Positions 1-11,819 are shown, counted from the stretch's first letter. The stretch is DNA of 64,000 bases from Rosa chinensis (GCF_002994745.2 NC_037089.1:77524347-77588346), one strand, 5' to 3'. Numbers and translations are program-made. Notes: generated by a model from the sequence alone, not told the origin.

Positions 1-906
1 GGACAAAAGCATGACATGTGACCAACGTGTTGATGCATCAACCAACACCATAAAATATCTAAATGGTCCGCAAGCTGGTTGGATAGGTCCACAAATATCA
101 CCTTGGATTCGTTGCAAGAATGGAATATTTTGTTTAGTGTCCTTTGCATAGGATGGTTTCGATCCTAATTTTGCTAAAGAGCAGGCTTTGCAAAACGAAA
201 GATGGGCTTTAGAAGCAACCATGGAAGAATCCGGTTGAGCCACGAAGTCACAATTGACTTTAGAAGTAGAGAAAGGAACCAAGGAGGCATTAGTGCTGTC
301 AATACCACTGTTGGGCCGCAGGGGGTAGGCGGCTCTGGCCCTACCTTGGACCGAATTTTTGTTCTGACTTCTTTTCGTTTTGAAAAATGAATGTCCGTGC
401 GAAGTCTTTAGTATACGGATTATCAGATCACGACCTGGGTGTCCTAGATGATCATGCCAAAGCCTATATGTGTCAGAATCCCATAAGTCATCTCTCATGA
501 TATGGTTGGATTCAATGACTCGAATAGCGGTTGCATACAACCCACTAGAGCGACACATAAGTTTCTCCAACACTCGTTTATGTCCGTAGTCATTAGAGGT
601 GATGCAAAGGAACTCTTGTCCATTCTCACAATGTGTTTCCACATGAAAACCATTGGCTCTTATATCTTTAAAACTCAATAGGGTCCTTCCAGCCCTAGGA
701 GCATATAGAGCTTCGGTGACATTAATACTTGTGCCATTTGGCAACATAAATTGAGCTGGTCCTCAACCATGAATCAATTGTGATGGTCCAGCCATCGTAG
801 TCACAGAAGATCGACTAGGCGTCATGCATAGAAATAGTTGCCTATGTCGCAATATAGTATGTGTGGTGTCACTATCAACAAGGCATTCCAACTCTCCAGG
901 AAACAT
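1..906 (-). pseudogene. Copia-1 pol N-terminus (protease to GAG-pre-integrase), partial
   Basis: Read on the minus strand from an ATG at 906, the frame gives a retropepsin-like segment (ECLVDSDTTHTIL, D in the usual active-site neighbourhood), an ALYAPRAGRTLLSFKDI block and the GAG-pre-integrase signature LWHDHLGHPGRDLI near 440-400. A TGA at about 765 replaces an expected arginine codon in the LIHGxGPAQFML context, consistent with a CGA to TGA transition. The frame otherwise continues to the left edge. Processing of gag-pol is the known family role; this copy cannot make the full protein without stop read-through. Confidence 0.8.
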
Positions 907-1260
907 ACTGAGAAATAATAATGTTCGAAATTAAAAACATGTCCATGACATTTAATAATACGATACTTTATTAATAAATGTAGCCAATGATTACATCAAA
1001 TGTTCCAAAAAGGTATAATCCAAAACAAAGAAAATCAAACTGAGACACATTGTAGTCACTCTATTCGTTTGGCAACTCCAATCGAATATGACCAGGAAAG
1101 TAGAGAGAGAGGTTGGTGGAGCGAGGCTCGCTTAAGTACCAATTATCTCAATGACTTTCCTAAACATCATATTTTATTGGGTACGCCACATAAGAAAGAG
1201 TTAAAACAATTGTCATTTATTGACTATTACATGATTCTTGAAAAATAAAGAGGACTATTT
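907..1260 (-). other. gag-pol spacer of Copia-1, intron-like
   Basis: This non-coding spacer separates the gag stop (1261) from the pol ATG (906). In element sense it ends with a pyrimidine-rich stretch and TTTCTCAG directly before the pol start, so it resembles a splice acceptor. It also contains a 72-bp cassette (1068-1140) that recurs in the leader of Copia-2. No ORF of its own is supported. Confidence 0.5.
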
Positions 1261-2393
1261 CTAATCAAAGTCTGCAGCATCCTTGTGCACTTCATCTTCA
1301 GCTTTGAAGTCCTCTATGGTGAGATTAACGTCTCCACCATTTTCTTCTTCTTCTTCTGCAAGGTACACTTCTTGCTCCCTCAGGTCCCTGTATGCCCTGT
1401 ATCTTGAAGCTAGTTGCTCGCTTGCCTTGCATTGCTTGAACCAATGCTCACTAGATCCACATCGATGACACATATCATTGTGGTTGCCTCCCTTCAATTG
1501 AGGTGCACGTTGTGCACGCTGTGGGCGTTCCCTAGGAGGATTGGCGCCTCCACCACTACCCATGGCGCCACCACCACGAGCTATGGCTCTATTACCACAG
1601 ATAGGGTTGCCACGACCCCCTCTCCCACGTGTGGCATTGCCACCACGTGTATCCACTCCAAATTTGCGGTTTCCTTCCTGATTAGGGCAGTTATATGGAC
1701 CCATACATCCCTCATGTCCCTTATTCCTAGGGTTCCGCTCCTTGCGCCCTCTTTTGGGTGCATTATAATTCGCCTCATGAACACTCTTAGTTCCAATGGG
1801 CCTTGAATTATAATTCCTCACGAGTATGTTATCATGTTTCTCAACTACAGATATGATATTGATAAGCTGATGAAACCTTGTGATCCGTCCAGCATTGACT
1901 TCAGTACGGTATTGCTTTGATACCACAATGGCTGAAACGGGGAAGGTGGAGAGAGTCTTCTCAATTAGCTCTTGCTCTGTGACATGTTGTCCACAGAATC
2001 TCAACATGGATTGTAAGCGAAGAGCCTCTGAATTATATTCAGCAACAGACTTGAAGTCAGCAAAGCGCAGATTGTTCCATTGAACCTTCAAGTCAGGGAG
2101 GAGGGAATCTTGGACATTGCCAAAGCGCTCTTCTAGCGCTACCCATAGCTCTCTTGCATCCTTGATCGACATATACTCCAATCTGAGTGCCTTATCCATA
2201 TGGCGTCTCATCAAGATAACTGCTTGAGCATGCTTTGAGATGTTCCGTTGAACACAAGATCCGGGTTAGGTGCCTGGATTATGGGTAATATTCCCTTGGA
2301 AGTGAGATGATTCTCAACATCGGTAACCCAACTGTGGTAATTCGAGCCTATTGAGTCAAACATGGGAAAGTCGAGTCTAGGTTCATTCGACAT
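1261..2393 (-). pseudogene. Copia-1 gag (UBN2 domain plus CCHC zinc knuckle), frameshifted
   Basis: The protein starts at 2393 (MSNEPRLDFPMFDSIGSNYH), the usual Copia gag opening that precedes the UBN2 domain. It is broken by a one-base-type frameshift at about 2215-2230, where the frame ends at ...MLKQLS while the continuation MRRHMDKALRLEYMSIKDA lies in the next frame. The rest is open: the UBN2 core (LWVALEERFGNVQDSLLPDL), an Arg/Gly-rich nucleic-acid-binding stretch, a CCHC knuckle (CHRCGSSEHWFKQC) and an acidic tail ending at 1261. Gag assembles the cytoplasmic virus-like particle. The single break suggests recent inactivation, or programmed or sequencing slippage. Confidence 0.88.
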
Positions 2394-3534
2394 CCTGAAA
2401 ATAAGAAGAGAAAATATATTAGTTTCGGAGTTAAACTTTCACGAAAACTAAAATAATGAGATTTCCGAGCTATGCTACCAAGAAATCAATTTCCAAGAAT
2501 CTCTTTTGGATTAGACCAAACAATAATGTTTTAATATGGTCACAATTTGATGCTTACGGACGCTCTTAGTCCAAGTATTGTGAACGCTCTTAGTTCACAC
2601 GAACACTCTTAGTTCGTTAAGCGTGAATCCCCACAATTCCGCTTTGTTAAATATCAAAATCATTTGGCAACATATATTCCAATATTTGCAGAAAATAAAA
2701 AGAATTTAAATACAAGAAAGCAGCAACCTTAATTATAAAAACTTACGTGATTGTTCTTGGCTTGAGGACACGCGCGTGTTGAAGCATGCGTGTTTTTTTT
2801 TCTTCTGGGTTGTTGTTCTTTGGGCTTTCCTCCTTTTTTTTTTTTTTTTGTTTTTTTTTCTCTCCCCTTTTTTTTTCTGGCCGGCCGGGTCCCCTTTCCT
2901 TTTCTTTTTCTTTTTTTCTTTCTTTTTTCTTGGGCCGGGTCCCTTCTCTTTTTTTTCTTCTTTTTCTTTCGGTCTTCTTCTGCTTGCTTACTTCCTTTCC
3001 TCTGTTCTCTGCTGCGTCGTCTTCTTCTGGTCTACAGCGATGGGAGGTTTGCAGATGCGGTCGCGGGGCGCTGGCAGACAGGGAGGCGCGGAGGTGTTGG
3101 CTGCTGGAGTGGGCTGCTGCAGGCGGGTCGAGATCGGGTTAGTGCTGCAGGCAATCTGGGTCGAGATCGGGTCGGCGCTGTGGAGGCCTGGTGTTGGGCG
3201 GGTGTGCAGGGGGCTGCAGTGCTTGCGGCTTGCGGGGCTGCGAGGCTGCAGGTCTGCGAGGCTGATGGGCTGCGCGACAAAAGGTGCGGCAGCAGCAAGG
3301 TTCGGAGCAGGGGCTGGTGGGCTAGCGGGTGCGTGCGGGCTGGTGCGCAGGTGTGCAGGGAGCAGCAGCGTGGTGTGCAGGGGTTTGCAGGAAGATGCAG
3401 GATGAGGCTGCAGGGGAGGGTTGCAGGCTCGGCAGGAAAGCTGAGGCAGGGAGGCTGCGGCAGATTTTGATGTTTAGGGTTTTTAGGGTTTTTTTCTTTT
3501 TTTCCGGCTAGGGTTAGAACTCATGCTGATAACG
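2394..3534 (-). other. Copia-1 untranslated leader, low-complexity
   Basis: Between the LTR and gag, the leader has a GC-rich block (about 3040-3460) and a long poly-T/C run on the plus strand (2790-3010), which is purine-rich in element sense. Three short repeats of a CTCTTAGTYC-type motif lie at 2560-2620. Open frames exist on both strands, but their products are homopolymeric (poly-Phe/Ser or Arg/Gly/Ala) and I do not regard them as genes. A plus-strand run matching TTAGGGTTTTTAGGG (3474-3489) is telomere-like but too short to be one. The primer-binding region is 3511-3534, next to the LTR. Confidence 0.6.
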
Positions 3535-3733
3535 TGTTGTAGGAGAATAGAATTGTGTGTTTATTATTGATAATAGAAGCCCTTATATAGAATTGTGTGT
3601 TTATTATTGATAATAGGAGCCCTTATATACAAAAGGTAAGAGAATCCGAATACAATTGAATACCTATAATACTTTCCTATTACAATCCTAAACCCTAGTT
3701 TGTAGAGCCACACTATATCGGCATCCTTCAACA
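3535..3733 (-). repeat. Copia-1 5' LTR
   Basis: In element sense the LTR opens TGTTGAAGGATGCC and closes TCTCCTACAACA, giving TG...CA ends and 199 bp. It contains a tandem duplication of about 46 bp (about 3549-3594 and 3595-3640; TGTGTTTATTATTGATAATA in both). Directly inside lies CGTTATCAGCATGAG, the same primer-binding type as Copia-2 (CGTTATCAGCACGAAG). Confidence 0.85.
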
Positions 3734-4293
3734 AACACAACCCAAAAGTGGAAAAAGTTGGATAGACGTCCAATGATAAGTGAATGATAAAGTAATACCT
3801 CCTCAACAGTAAGATCCCTGCATGTGTTTTCAACTCTGGTCTGCAATACGTCGATAAAGAAAATCAAGTCGGCTTTTCAAAAAAAAAAATCAAGTCGGTA
3901 CTCCTTGGGGTTGTGTACCAAATTGACTTTTGTCATTCACTGATTTGCTTGTGTGATAAATCATATACCACTACTACTGTATGTATATAGTATGCAGAAA
4001 CGTTTAAGGGTAGACTTGCCTCATGACTTTATCACAATATTTATAGCCCTCCAATTCCTTCTTAGTCTTTCAAACTCAATAGATATCACTCCTAACTTGT
4101 GCAATTTCATTATCTCATAATGATTCACTATGGACTATCTTAAAGACGCATATAACATCCATATAAACATGCTAACTAAGATATGTTAAATTCATGACAC
4201 TAAAGTTTCAAAGTCATTATAACCTAGCTTCAAACATTACATCAATGTTTATTAATGTGATTTATAATCTGATAGCTAATTAACTGCTTACAG

Positions 4294-6266
4294 GGCTTTG
4301 CATGAGAAAGAGGAGAAAGGTGACCAGCGCATTTCACGGGCAAAGTTCTTCCTAATTGCTCTAGTTTGCAGTTTTACATGGTATGCTTTCCCAGGGTATC
4401 TCTTCACCACCCTCACAAACATATCATGGGTATGTTGGATATTCTCCAAGTCGGTTACAGCCCAGCAGATTGGCTCAGGCATGAGAGGCCTTGGAGTTGG
4501 AGCCATTACGCTTGACTGGACTGCAGTGGCATCCTTCTTGTTCAGCCCCCTCATCTGCCCTTTCTTTGCCATTGCTAATGTTTTCGTCGGCTATGCATTG
4601 ATAATCTACATTGTAATCCCTACAGCATACTGGGGATTGGACTTGTACGATGCACAGAAGTTTCCCATCTTTTCCTCACACTTGTTTACTGCAGCAGGTC
4701 AACGCTACGACATACCAGCTATTGTCAATGACAATTTTGAGTTAGATATAGCAAAGTATAAGGAGCAGGGACGAATTCACTTAAGCACCTTTTTTGCCCT
4801 CACTTATGGCTTTGGTTTTGCCACTATCGCTTCCACCCTCACACATGTAGGGTTGTTCTATGGAAGGTAATATAAAATTATAAATGGTTCTTAGAAAAAA
4901 TTATACTGAGTTACACGGTTCTTGGTGTTCTGAAAAGATTATATTGACATACCATGTATGATATAAAACTCAATGGCAGAGAGATCATGGATCGCTATCG
5001 TGCTTCTTACCAAGGAAAGGATGACATCCATACTAGATTGATGAGAAAATACAAGGACATACCTTCCTGGTGGTTTTACGTGTTGCTGGCCGTTACACTT
5101 GCAGTTTCCCTTGTACTTTGCATATTCTTGAATGATCAGGTTCAGATGCCATGGTGGGGACTTCTATTTGCTGGTGCCATAGCCTTTACATTCACCCTTC
5201 CTATCAGCATCATAACAGCAACAACAAACCAGGTGAGATACATGGTTCCTCTTTTGTTTTAGTTTGCAGCAAAACATATCAGTGTTGAATATTTCAACTT
5301 ATCCTTGAAAGTAGTACGTCAAGTGGCTTTTGCTATACCAGATTTCTCACTCACGAATGTTTTGATCCCTGATCAATGTACAGACACCAGGACTAAACAT
5401 AATAACAGAGTACATCATGGGAATCATATTACCAGGTAGACCAATAGCCAATGTATGCTTCAAAACTTACGGCTACATGAGCATGGCTCAAGCAGTCTCC
5501 TTCCTACAAGATTTCAAGCTTGGACATTACATGAAGATCCCTCCAAGATCAATGTTCTTAGTTCAGGTATATATATTAAATCTGCATATTAACAACCTTC
5601 ACTCCTGATCATTCTCTTATATGTTTCTCATCTGATGCATTTTGTGACATCTAGTTCATAGGAACAATTCTTGCGGGAACCACGAACCTTGTGGTAGCAG
5701 AGTGGTTGCTGCACTCTATCAAGAACATATGCGTGGATGATCCTCAATCGGATAGTCCTTGGACGTGCCCAGGTGACCGAGTCTTCTTTGACGCGTCTGT
5801 GATATGGGGTTTGGCAGGACCAAGACGTATATTTGGAAGCCTTGGAAACTATAGTGCCATGAACTGGTTCTTCCTCGGAGGTTTTATAGGACCAGTTATT
5901 GTTTGGCTACTACACAAGGCATTCCCAAAGCAAACTTGGATACGTCTCATAAATCTCCCAGTCCTTCTAGGAGCAACAGCTTATATGCCACCAGCTACAG
6001 CATTGAACTACAATTCCTGGATCGTAGTCGGAACCATCTTCAACTTTTTTGTCTTCCGTTACAGGAAGGAGTGGTGGCAGAGGTACAATTACGTTCTTTC
6101 AGCAGCATTAGATGCTGGGGTGGCTTTCATGGCAGTTTTAATTTACCTTTCAGTAGGGATTGAGAATACAAGTTTGACTTGGTGGGGAACAAATGGTGAA
6201 CACTGTGACTTGGCAGTTTGTCCAACCGCCAAGGGCATAGAGGTCGACGGCTGTCCCGTGTTCTAA
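4294..6266 (+). CDS. Oligopeptide transporter (OPT family), copy 1, exons 3-6 only
   Basis: Exons are 4294-4866, 4980-5232, 5384-5566 and 5655-6266, with GT-AG borders and phases identical to the complete copy at 57147-62376. They encode about 539 residues, from RALHEKEEK through the conserved KIPPRSMF motif to the stop. OPT proteins are polytopic proton-coupled importers of small peptides, glutathione and metal chelates at the plasma membrane; many hydrophobic segments are visible here. Exons 1 and 2 are not in the window because Copia-1 is inserted in intron 2 at 3733/3734; they may lie to the left. All four exons are open, so the gene could work if Copia-1 is spliced out. It differs from copy 2 mostly in exon 3 (about 8 of 190 residues). 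The substrate cannot be read from sequence. Confidence 0.93.
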
Positions 6267-6352
6267 TGCTCCACTGTCTGTCTACAGTACATGTAATTTC
6301 CTTTTTCTATAGTTGCACAGTACAAAATCATCAAATATTATAATGTCAACTG

Positions 6353-6596
6353 TGTTGTAAATATTTGTGGATAATCATGTAAATAGATGTTGAGTAATAG
6401 GTGCATATCCCTATAGATTGGTGATTGATAGGTTGTAATTGTAGGAGTGATTGGATTGTAATTAAGCATTACCCTTTTGTGTACACCATGTAGTCCTATA
6501 TAAGGCTCCTCATGGTGAGATGAATAATACACACAATCTGATTCTCTGTGTCCAAACTCTCTCTCTCTCTCTCAGAAATTTTTCTGTTTTACAACA
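6353..6596 (+). repeat. Copia-2 5' LTR
   Basis: The LTR runs TGTTGTAAATATTTG to TTTTACAACA, with a TATA-like CCTATATAAGGC at about 6494 as the probable promoter and a (CT)n tract near 6558. The primer-binding region starts directly after it (CGTTATCAGCACGAAG, 6597-6612). Confidence 0.92.
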
Positions 6597-8709
6597 CGTT
6601 ATCAGCACGAAGCTCTAACCAAAGCTCTAGCCAAGAAAAAAAAAACCCCCTGCTGCAGCCTGTTTGCACACCCCGAAACCTCTTGATTGGGACGTCAGAT
6701 CAAAAACTTTCCTTCATCAAAGTTGTTCGTCTCTGCCTCTTCTCTTTGACCTCCAAATTTCAGCCATATTGGAGTTGTTTTGAGACCTATACACCATTTG
6801 AAGTAGCAGCTGTTCAGAAGAGAATCTGCTCCGTGTTCACGACTAGCTCTAAGATTTGGATCGAATAGCTTTGAGATTCGGGATTTCCTACCAGAAGAGG
6901 TGACTAGTTCTTGGATTGGATGAGAAGACAACTTTCTCAGTTCTGCCCACATAAGCTGAAGATTCATCCGTTCTTCATCAAGTAATGTTTTCCAAAATCT
7001 AATTTCATATTCATGTTTATTGAGCCTAATGATTGAATATGAACAATCACCATGATGCATGAACCCTAATATTTGGTATATACATATTTATATATATTCG
7101 TTTATGTGTCTTGGTTTATTTGGCTTTGGATTGTTTGGTTGGAAAAGAAAAAAAAGGGTTAGGATTCTTGGATTTGAAGCATTTGGTCCAGTAGTACCAT
7201 ATAGTGCATACCAATTAAAAAACAAGCAAAAAGAAAAGGGATTTTGCTGCTCCTGGGATTCGAACCCAGCCACATCATGCATTAGCCTAGCACATTGTCC
7301 ACTATGCCACTATGGCTAGCTGGAATTTATCAACACATTTAATATTAATACTGCCAAAAGCATATTCAACTCCATATAATTGGTGATTGATCAATTGATT
7401 CAACCCGTGATTTGATTTTGATTGATTTTATCCAAAGCAATTACCATTGTAATTTTTGCTCATTACCACAATCACTTCATTATCACATTGAGACAATTCT
7501 GAATTATTGCGTGAATTATGATAGAAGAATTATGGGCTTAATTTTTTGTTACACTAATTTGAATTATGCCATTATAATTCCTTATGCCAGAAGCATTTAC
7601 CCAATTTATTACCTATACGAAATGCCAGAAGCATTAATGGGATTTGAACCCATTTCCTTAGGTATCTAACCGCTGCATTAATTTATTTATGTTACGATTT
7701 AATAACATATATTGAATTTGGTTATGTTATAATTGTGAATATTAATAGAGGCTGAGTCAGAAGCTCAAATCAAGCCCAAAGTCATAACAAAAAATTCGAG
7801 CCAGAAGCTCAAGCCCAAGTTGCAAGGCCAGAATAGCAGCTCACTACATGTTACCATGACAAAAGTTATGAATCTTCTCAAAGTAGGCTCATCCAGTTGG
7901 ATGCGATGTCTAGGCAAGGTTCAGATGAGGCAGTATACTTAAGTGAGCCTCGCTCCACCTAAACCTCATCCTTCCTTACCTGGTCGTATTCAATTGGAGT
8001 TACCGAAAGGGTTGAGTAATAATTTTTCATTCCTTGGCAGACCAGCCTGAGCCCAGCAGGCCCACTCTTCCTCCGTGGGACCAAGCAGCCCAGCATGCCT
8101 CACACACCATTTGACTTACGCATGAAAGCCCGGGTCACAAGCCTGCAGACTAAGCCCGATAGGCTTCACTATCAAGCCCACTCCTTCTTTGGTCCAGCAG
8201 AATCAAAAATAAAAGGAAAAATGATTTCATATTGTAAATAGATTCACTATATTTAATATGTGTAATTAATTGCCAGAAGCATTTATTCACATAATTGTGT
8301 GATAATTAATATGTTATTTTACTAGCATGCAATTAATATCTCAATTGATTTATGATTTCAATTTATCCAATTTGTGAGATATTATTACAATTTACCTTTT
8401 TCAATATTATTGTGTTACTTGTCTGAATTTTCGCACTAGAATATATGTGTAGAAAATGCAGGTACCTAATGAACTAGAAGTTCTAAATGAACCTGTAGTT
8501 CATATATAAATCGAACTTGTAGTTTCGATAATGCCATTTAAGAAACTTGAAGTTTCCTTTCATAAATTCACCACACATGATAAAACCAGTAGATTTTACA
8601 TGTCTAATCCGATTTTTCATACCATGTTATAGAACCTGAAGTTCTCATTACTTGCTTATGGATGATATTACCCAAAGCACTAATATTATTTGTTCCTTTC
8701 CTATAACAA
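6597..8709 (+). other. Copia-2 leader between LTR and gag
   Basis: This is a long leader of about 2.1 kb. It has no convincing coding region. It holds two antisense tRNA-like segments (7254-7320 and 7635-7680), the 74-bp cassette shared with Copia-1 (7935-8008) and repeats of the phrase GAACTTGAAGTT-like near 8460-8660. Short open frames at 6548, 7059 and 7412 are not supported by homology that I recognise. Confidence 0.5.
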
Positions 8710-10727
8710 ATGTCAAATCTCAACATGTTTGACTTTGTTGCTTTGGAGGTTTCCGGAAGAAACTATCTAAAGTGGACTCAAGATGTGAAAATTCATCTGA
8801 CTACAAAGAAGATGACATCAACAATCGATACTCATGACAATGTCGTCACTAAGGTTTTTAAGGTGAGTGCCATAATGTTCAAAGGAAACATATGGAGAAA
8901 ACACTCCAAGTTGAGTATCTGATGAAGAGGATACACAGACTCTTTGGGTCGCTCTAGAAGAGCACTTTCACCATCAGATGACCATTTCTTGCTTGAAGCA
9001 AGACATGATTGGCAGAACGAAATTAACCCATATAACCGTCTGCCACTTGACCAAAGCCCAAGAGGCCATGTAATTAGGCTCCACGTGACAGGAACCATGA
9101 TGCCATAACTCAGCAAGCCCGAGTTGAAAGGAATACTGGTCCGGCCCGCTGCCACCAGAATCAACATTATCTTTATTATCGATGTGGAGGAATTGACTGC
9201 TGGTCCCGCACCTGTTGTGCGATAGCCGAAGCAGTAGATGAGTATTACGCCGGTCGCGGAACTCGAAATACCAACTTTATTAAAGGGTCATTTTCTATTG
9301 ATTCCACACTAGAGATCACGGATTTTCAGGCAGTTACTGAACATACCGAGGATTAGAACTCGAAGACATGGGTATAATTGGCCCCTTGTGCCATATCTAT
9401 TTCATCTTAATGAATGAAACATCTTCGGATTTTGGTGATTTATGTTTTCAATTATTTTGGATTATGAAAATGTGGTTATGTTCGAATATATTTAATTCAA
9501 TAAACTTGTTTATACATGTGATCCATTGAATTAAATAAATGAATAGACATATTCTGTGGGGAAGTTTGTTGTCTGGTTAAAAGTGCTATTACACACACCA
9601 TACTCCCAGATCGGAGATGTTTTTCAAACTTATTGTCTATTCATACCTCTGTGACAACCGTATCAGGCCAATCCAACCTGATAGAGGGTTATGGCAAAAC
9701 CCACAGTATGTTGTCCAATGGTACTGAACCTACCATTAATGAGGCCTTATAATCTCCACGTTCCAGAAGAACGTTATTGAGTGTTAAGGATATTCGAACC
9801 AACAGTTACCACGCTGAAACCACTGAGAAAAATGCGTGGAATATCTTTGTATAACCTCCGAGTGTGCAGCCAGAAGCGTACATTGGAGAAATTGAAATCT
9901 GTTAGCTAGAAGCTAACTAATTCAAGCAACTACTTGCTATGGCATGACCTTTTGGGACACCCAGGTCAAAGTATGATGCACTGTATCCTCAACTCATCGT
10001 AGGTGCAACCCCTTCTGAATAAGGGTCCTGTATATATGACACACTATGCCATACTCGTTAAGAATATTTAATACTAGACCATCATATGCAAAAACTAGTA
10101 CATACACCACCATTTTTCTGCACAGAATGCAAGGGAAATTTGTGGACATATCCAACCACCATGTGGACCAGTTAAATATTAATGGTTTTGGTTGATGTAT
10201 CGACAAAGTGATCACATGTTACACTACTGTCCATAAGAAAATACTGCTTTTGCTAAACTCTCACCCAGATCATGAAATTGAGAGTTCACCACTCGGATTA
10301 TCCCATAAAGTTTATAAGACTTGATAATACCGGAGAGTTTACATCGAAGTCTTTCGATGATTATTGCATATCCCTTGGGATTGATGCTGAACATATAGTT
10401 CCCTATGTTCACACCCAAGATGGTCTCGCAAATAGAATCTTGGTAATGCGCACCAAGCTCCTAGTTTTTGTGTGGGGCTATGCAATCTTGCATGCAGCTA
10501 TGTTGGTCCCGTTGAGGCCCACTGCTACCCAACCTTACTCCGTGTTACAGTTGGTGACTGGGTACGAACCTGATGTTTCGCACTTACGCGCATTTTGGTA
10601 TGCAGTCCACGTGCCAATTGTGCCGTCACAACGTACAAAATTGGGTCCTCAACAAATGATGGCCATACATGTCGATTATGAATCCCATCCATTATGTGCT
10701 CTTTCGAGCCCTTGACAGGCGATCTCT
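8710..10727 (+). pseudogene. Copia-2 gag, protease and integrase N-part, decayed
   Basis: Gag opens at 8710 (MSNLNMFDFVALEVSGRNY) but shifts frame by about 8920. LWVALEEHF follows near 8943, and a degenerate CCHC remnant (RCGGIDCWSRTC) near 9185. Protease-region remnants lie at 9655-9800 and the GAG-pre-integrase motif LLWHDLLGHPGQSMM at about 9938. The integrase core is open at 10272-10715 (FIRLDNTGEFTSKSFDDYC, including a catalytic-type D before the E-type helix). It contains several stops and frameshifts. The frame is interrupted at 10730 by the CACTA insertion and resumes after 25331. Confidence 0.85.
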
Positions 10728-10730
10728 TTA

Positions 10731-10910
10731 CACTACTAGAATAATGCTAATAGACATCATGTCTTTAAAATCAGTTAGGATTTCAACTGATGTAAATTGT
10801 GTTTATAACATCGGTTCTAAAAAATCTGATTTCTATAAAATAATTAACATCGGTTCTTATGCTGAACTGATGTCTATACTTTTCAAACAAAATTTTAAAA
10901 AAACGCGGAA
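10731..10910. repeat. CACTA left terminal and subterminal region
   Basis: The terminal inverted repeat is followed by several copies of an ACATCGGTTCT-type motif and its complement, the probable transposase-binding sites in this superfamily. From 10911 the sequence is foreign, captured DNA. Confidence 0.8.
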
Positions 10911-10959
10911 ATGTACTAAGTCAAAAATTAAGGAAGCGGGAGCAAAATTTTAACTCCCT

Positions 10960-11472
10960 CCCAACACTTAGTCTTTCCACGACTGATTGACTAGCTAGGT
11001 TTTCCTCTATTTTTCCCCACACCGGCCGCGATACAGAAACACCGAGACTGACTTCCTCTTTCACCCGCACCGCGACCGATCGTCCTCTTTCCCTACACCG
11101 CGATACAGAGACACCGCAACCGAAGTCATCTGTCGCCCCCGTCCAGTAACCGACGACCTCTTTCGCCTTCTCTGGCTCCGATGGCTTGATTTCCTCCTCC
11201 TTGTCCGCCTCCTTCTCTCTCATCTCTCGTCTGAAATCCAGCGAATCTCCCAATTGCTGAGATCGAGAAGCCGAAGCCGGAGCTGCAGTGGCCGTCTGTC
11301 CTTTCTCTTTCCACGGGCCTCCCCTTCTCAGCCCCTCTCTTCGACCGTCGAGGCGGCGACGGCCATCGCTCTCATCGACGGTAATTTGCTTGAATCTATA
11401 GTTTTCTGGGTTTGTGATTTCGTAAATTTGATTCATGCTTGTGCTCTCTTTAATTCTGGGTTTGTGTTTCAG
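10960..11472 (+). other. Captured 5' exon-like GC-rich segment
   Basis: This is a GC-rich stretch ending in ATCGACG|GTAATTT (about 11381), a plausible exon-donor junction, followed by intron-like T-rich DNA to the ABCG exon. It looks like promoter or first-exon sequence of a host gene, but I cannot name it. Long Arg-rich frames on both strands follow from composition. Confidence 0.35.
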
Positions 11473-11819
11473 ATTGACGTTGTTATTGGGTCCACCGAGC
11501 TCCGGCAAGACGACGCTACTATTGGCTCTCGCCGTACGCCTTGGAACTGGTCTTCAGGTAGTGGTTTATCTTGCATACTCATGAAGTTTATGATAGTTGC
11601 TGATTTTGAGACTTCAGCTTCAATTAGTACTCATTTGTTTATGTTTGATCACTTTGAAGATGTCAGGTAGCACAACATACAATGGCCATGGCTTAAAAGA
11701 GTTTGTGCCGCAGAGGACGTCGGCTTATGTCAGTCAACAGGACTGGTTTGCGGTGGAGATGACTGTAAGGGAGACTCTTGACTTTGCAGGACGGTGTCAA
11801 GGTGTTGGATTCAAATATG
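11473..11819 (+). pseudogene. Captured ABCG (PDR-type) transporter exons, first nucleotide-binding domain
   Basis: Two exons are visible with intact splice borders. Exon A (11473-11557) encodes LTLLLGPPSSGKTTLLLALA, with the Walker A motif GPPSSGKT. Exon B (11660-11819) encodes [20 protein letters not shown] and the Q-loop region [20 protein letters not shown]. This matches the N-terminal ATPase domain of full-size plant ABCG transporters, which export hydrophobic compounds at the plasma membrane. There is no signature motif, Walker B or membrane domain, so it is a captured fragment inside the CACTA element and cannot make a transporter. Confidence 0.88.

Larger units (their letters stand above)
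1..3733 (-). mobile_element. Copia-1 LTR retrotransposon, truncated by window edge
   Basis: The element reads right to left: 5' LTR (3535-3733), primer-binding region, leader, gag (2393-1261), then the start of pol running off the left edge. It sits in intron 2 of OPT copy 1. The bases just outside the LTR are AACAC (3734-3738), and the paralogous intron of OPT copy 2 carries AACAC uninterrupted at 59849-59853, which marks the empty site. The other LTR and the matching target duplication lie outside the window. Gag is frameshifted and pol has a stop, so this copy is probably dead. Superfamily is clear from the UBN2-type gag, CCHC knuckle and GAG-pre-integrase motif. Confidence 0.9.

Noticed and set aside
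3474..3489. Telomeric repeat
   Set aside because: Only two interrupted TTAGGG-like words are present, with no array.
2776..3511. Overlapping ORFs rich in Phe/Ser or Arg/Gly/Ala on both strands
   Set aside because: They come from poly-T and GC-rich low-complexity Copia leader DNA; there are no domains and all frames are open by composition.
7254..7320. Functional tRNA gene on the minus strand
   Set aside because: The T-arm and box A are good, but the acceptor stem does not pair and the anticodon loop has the wrong size.
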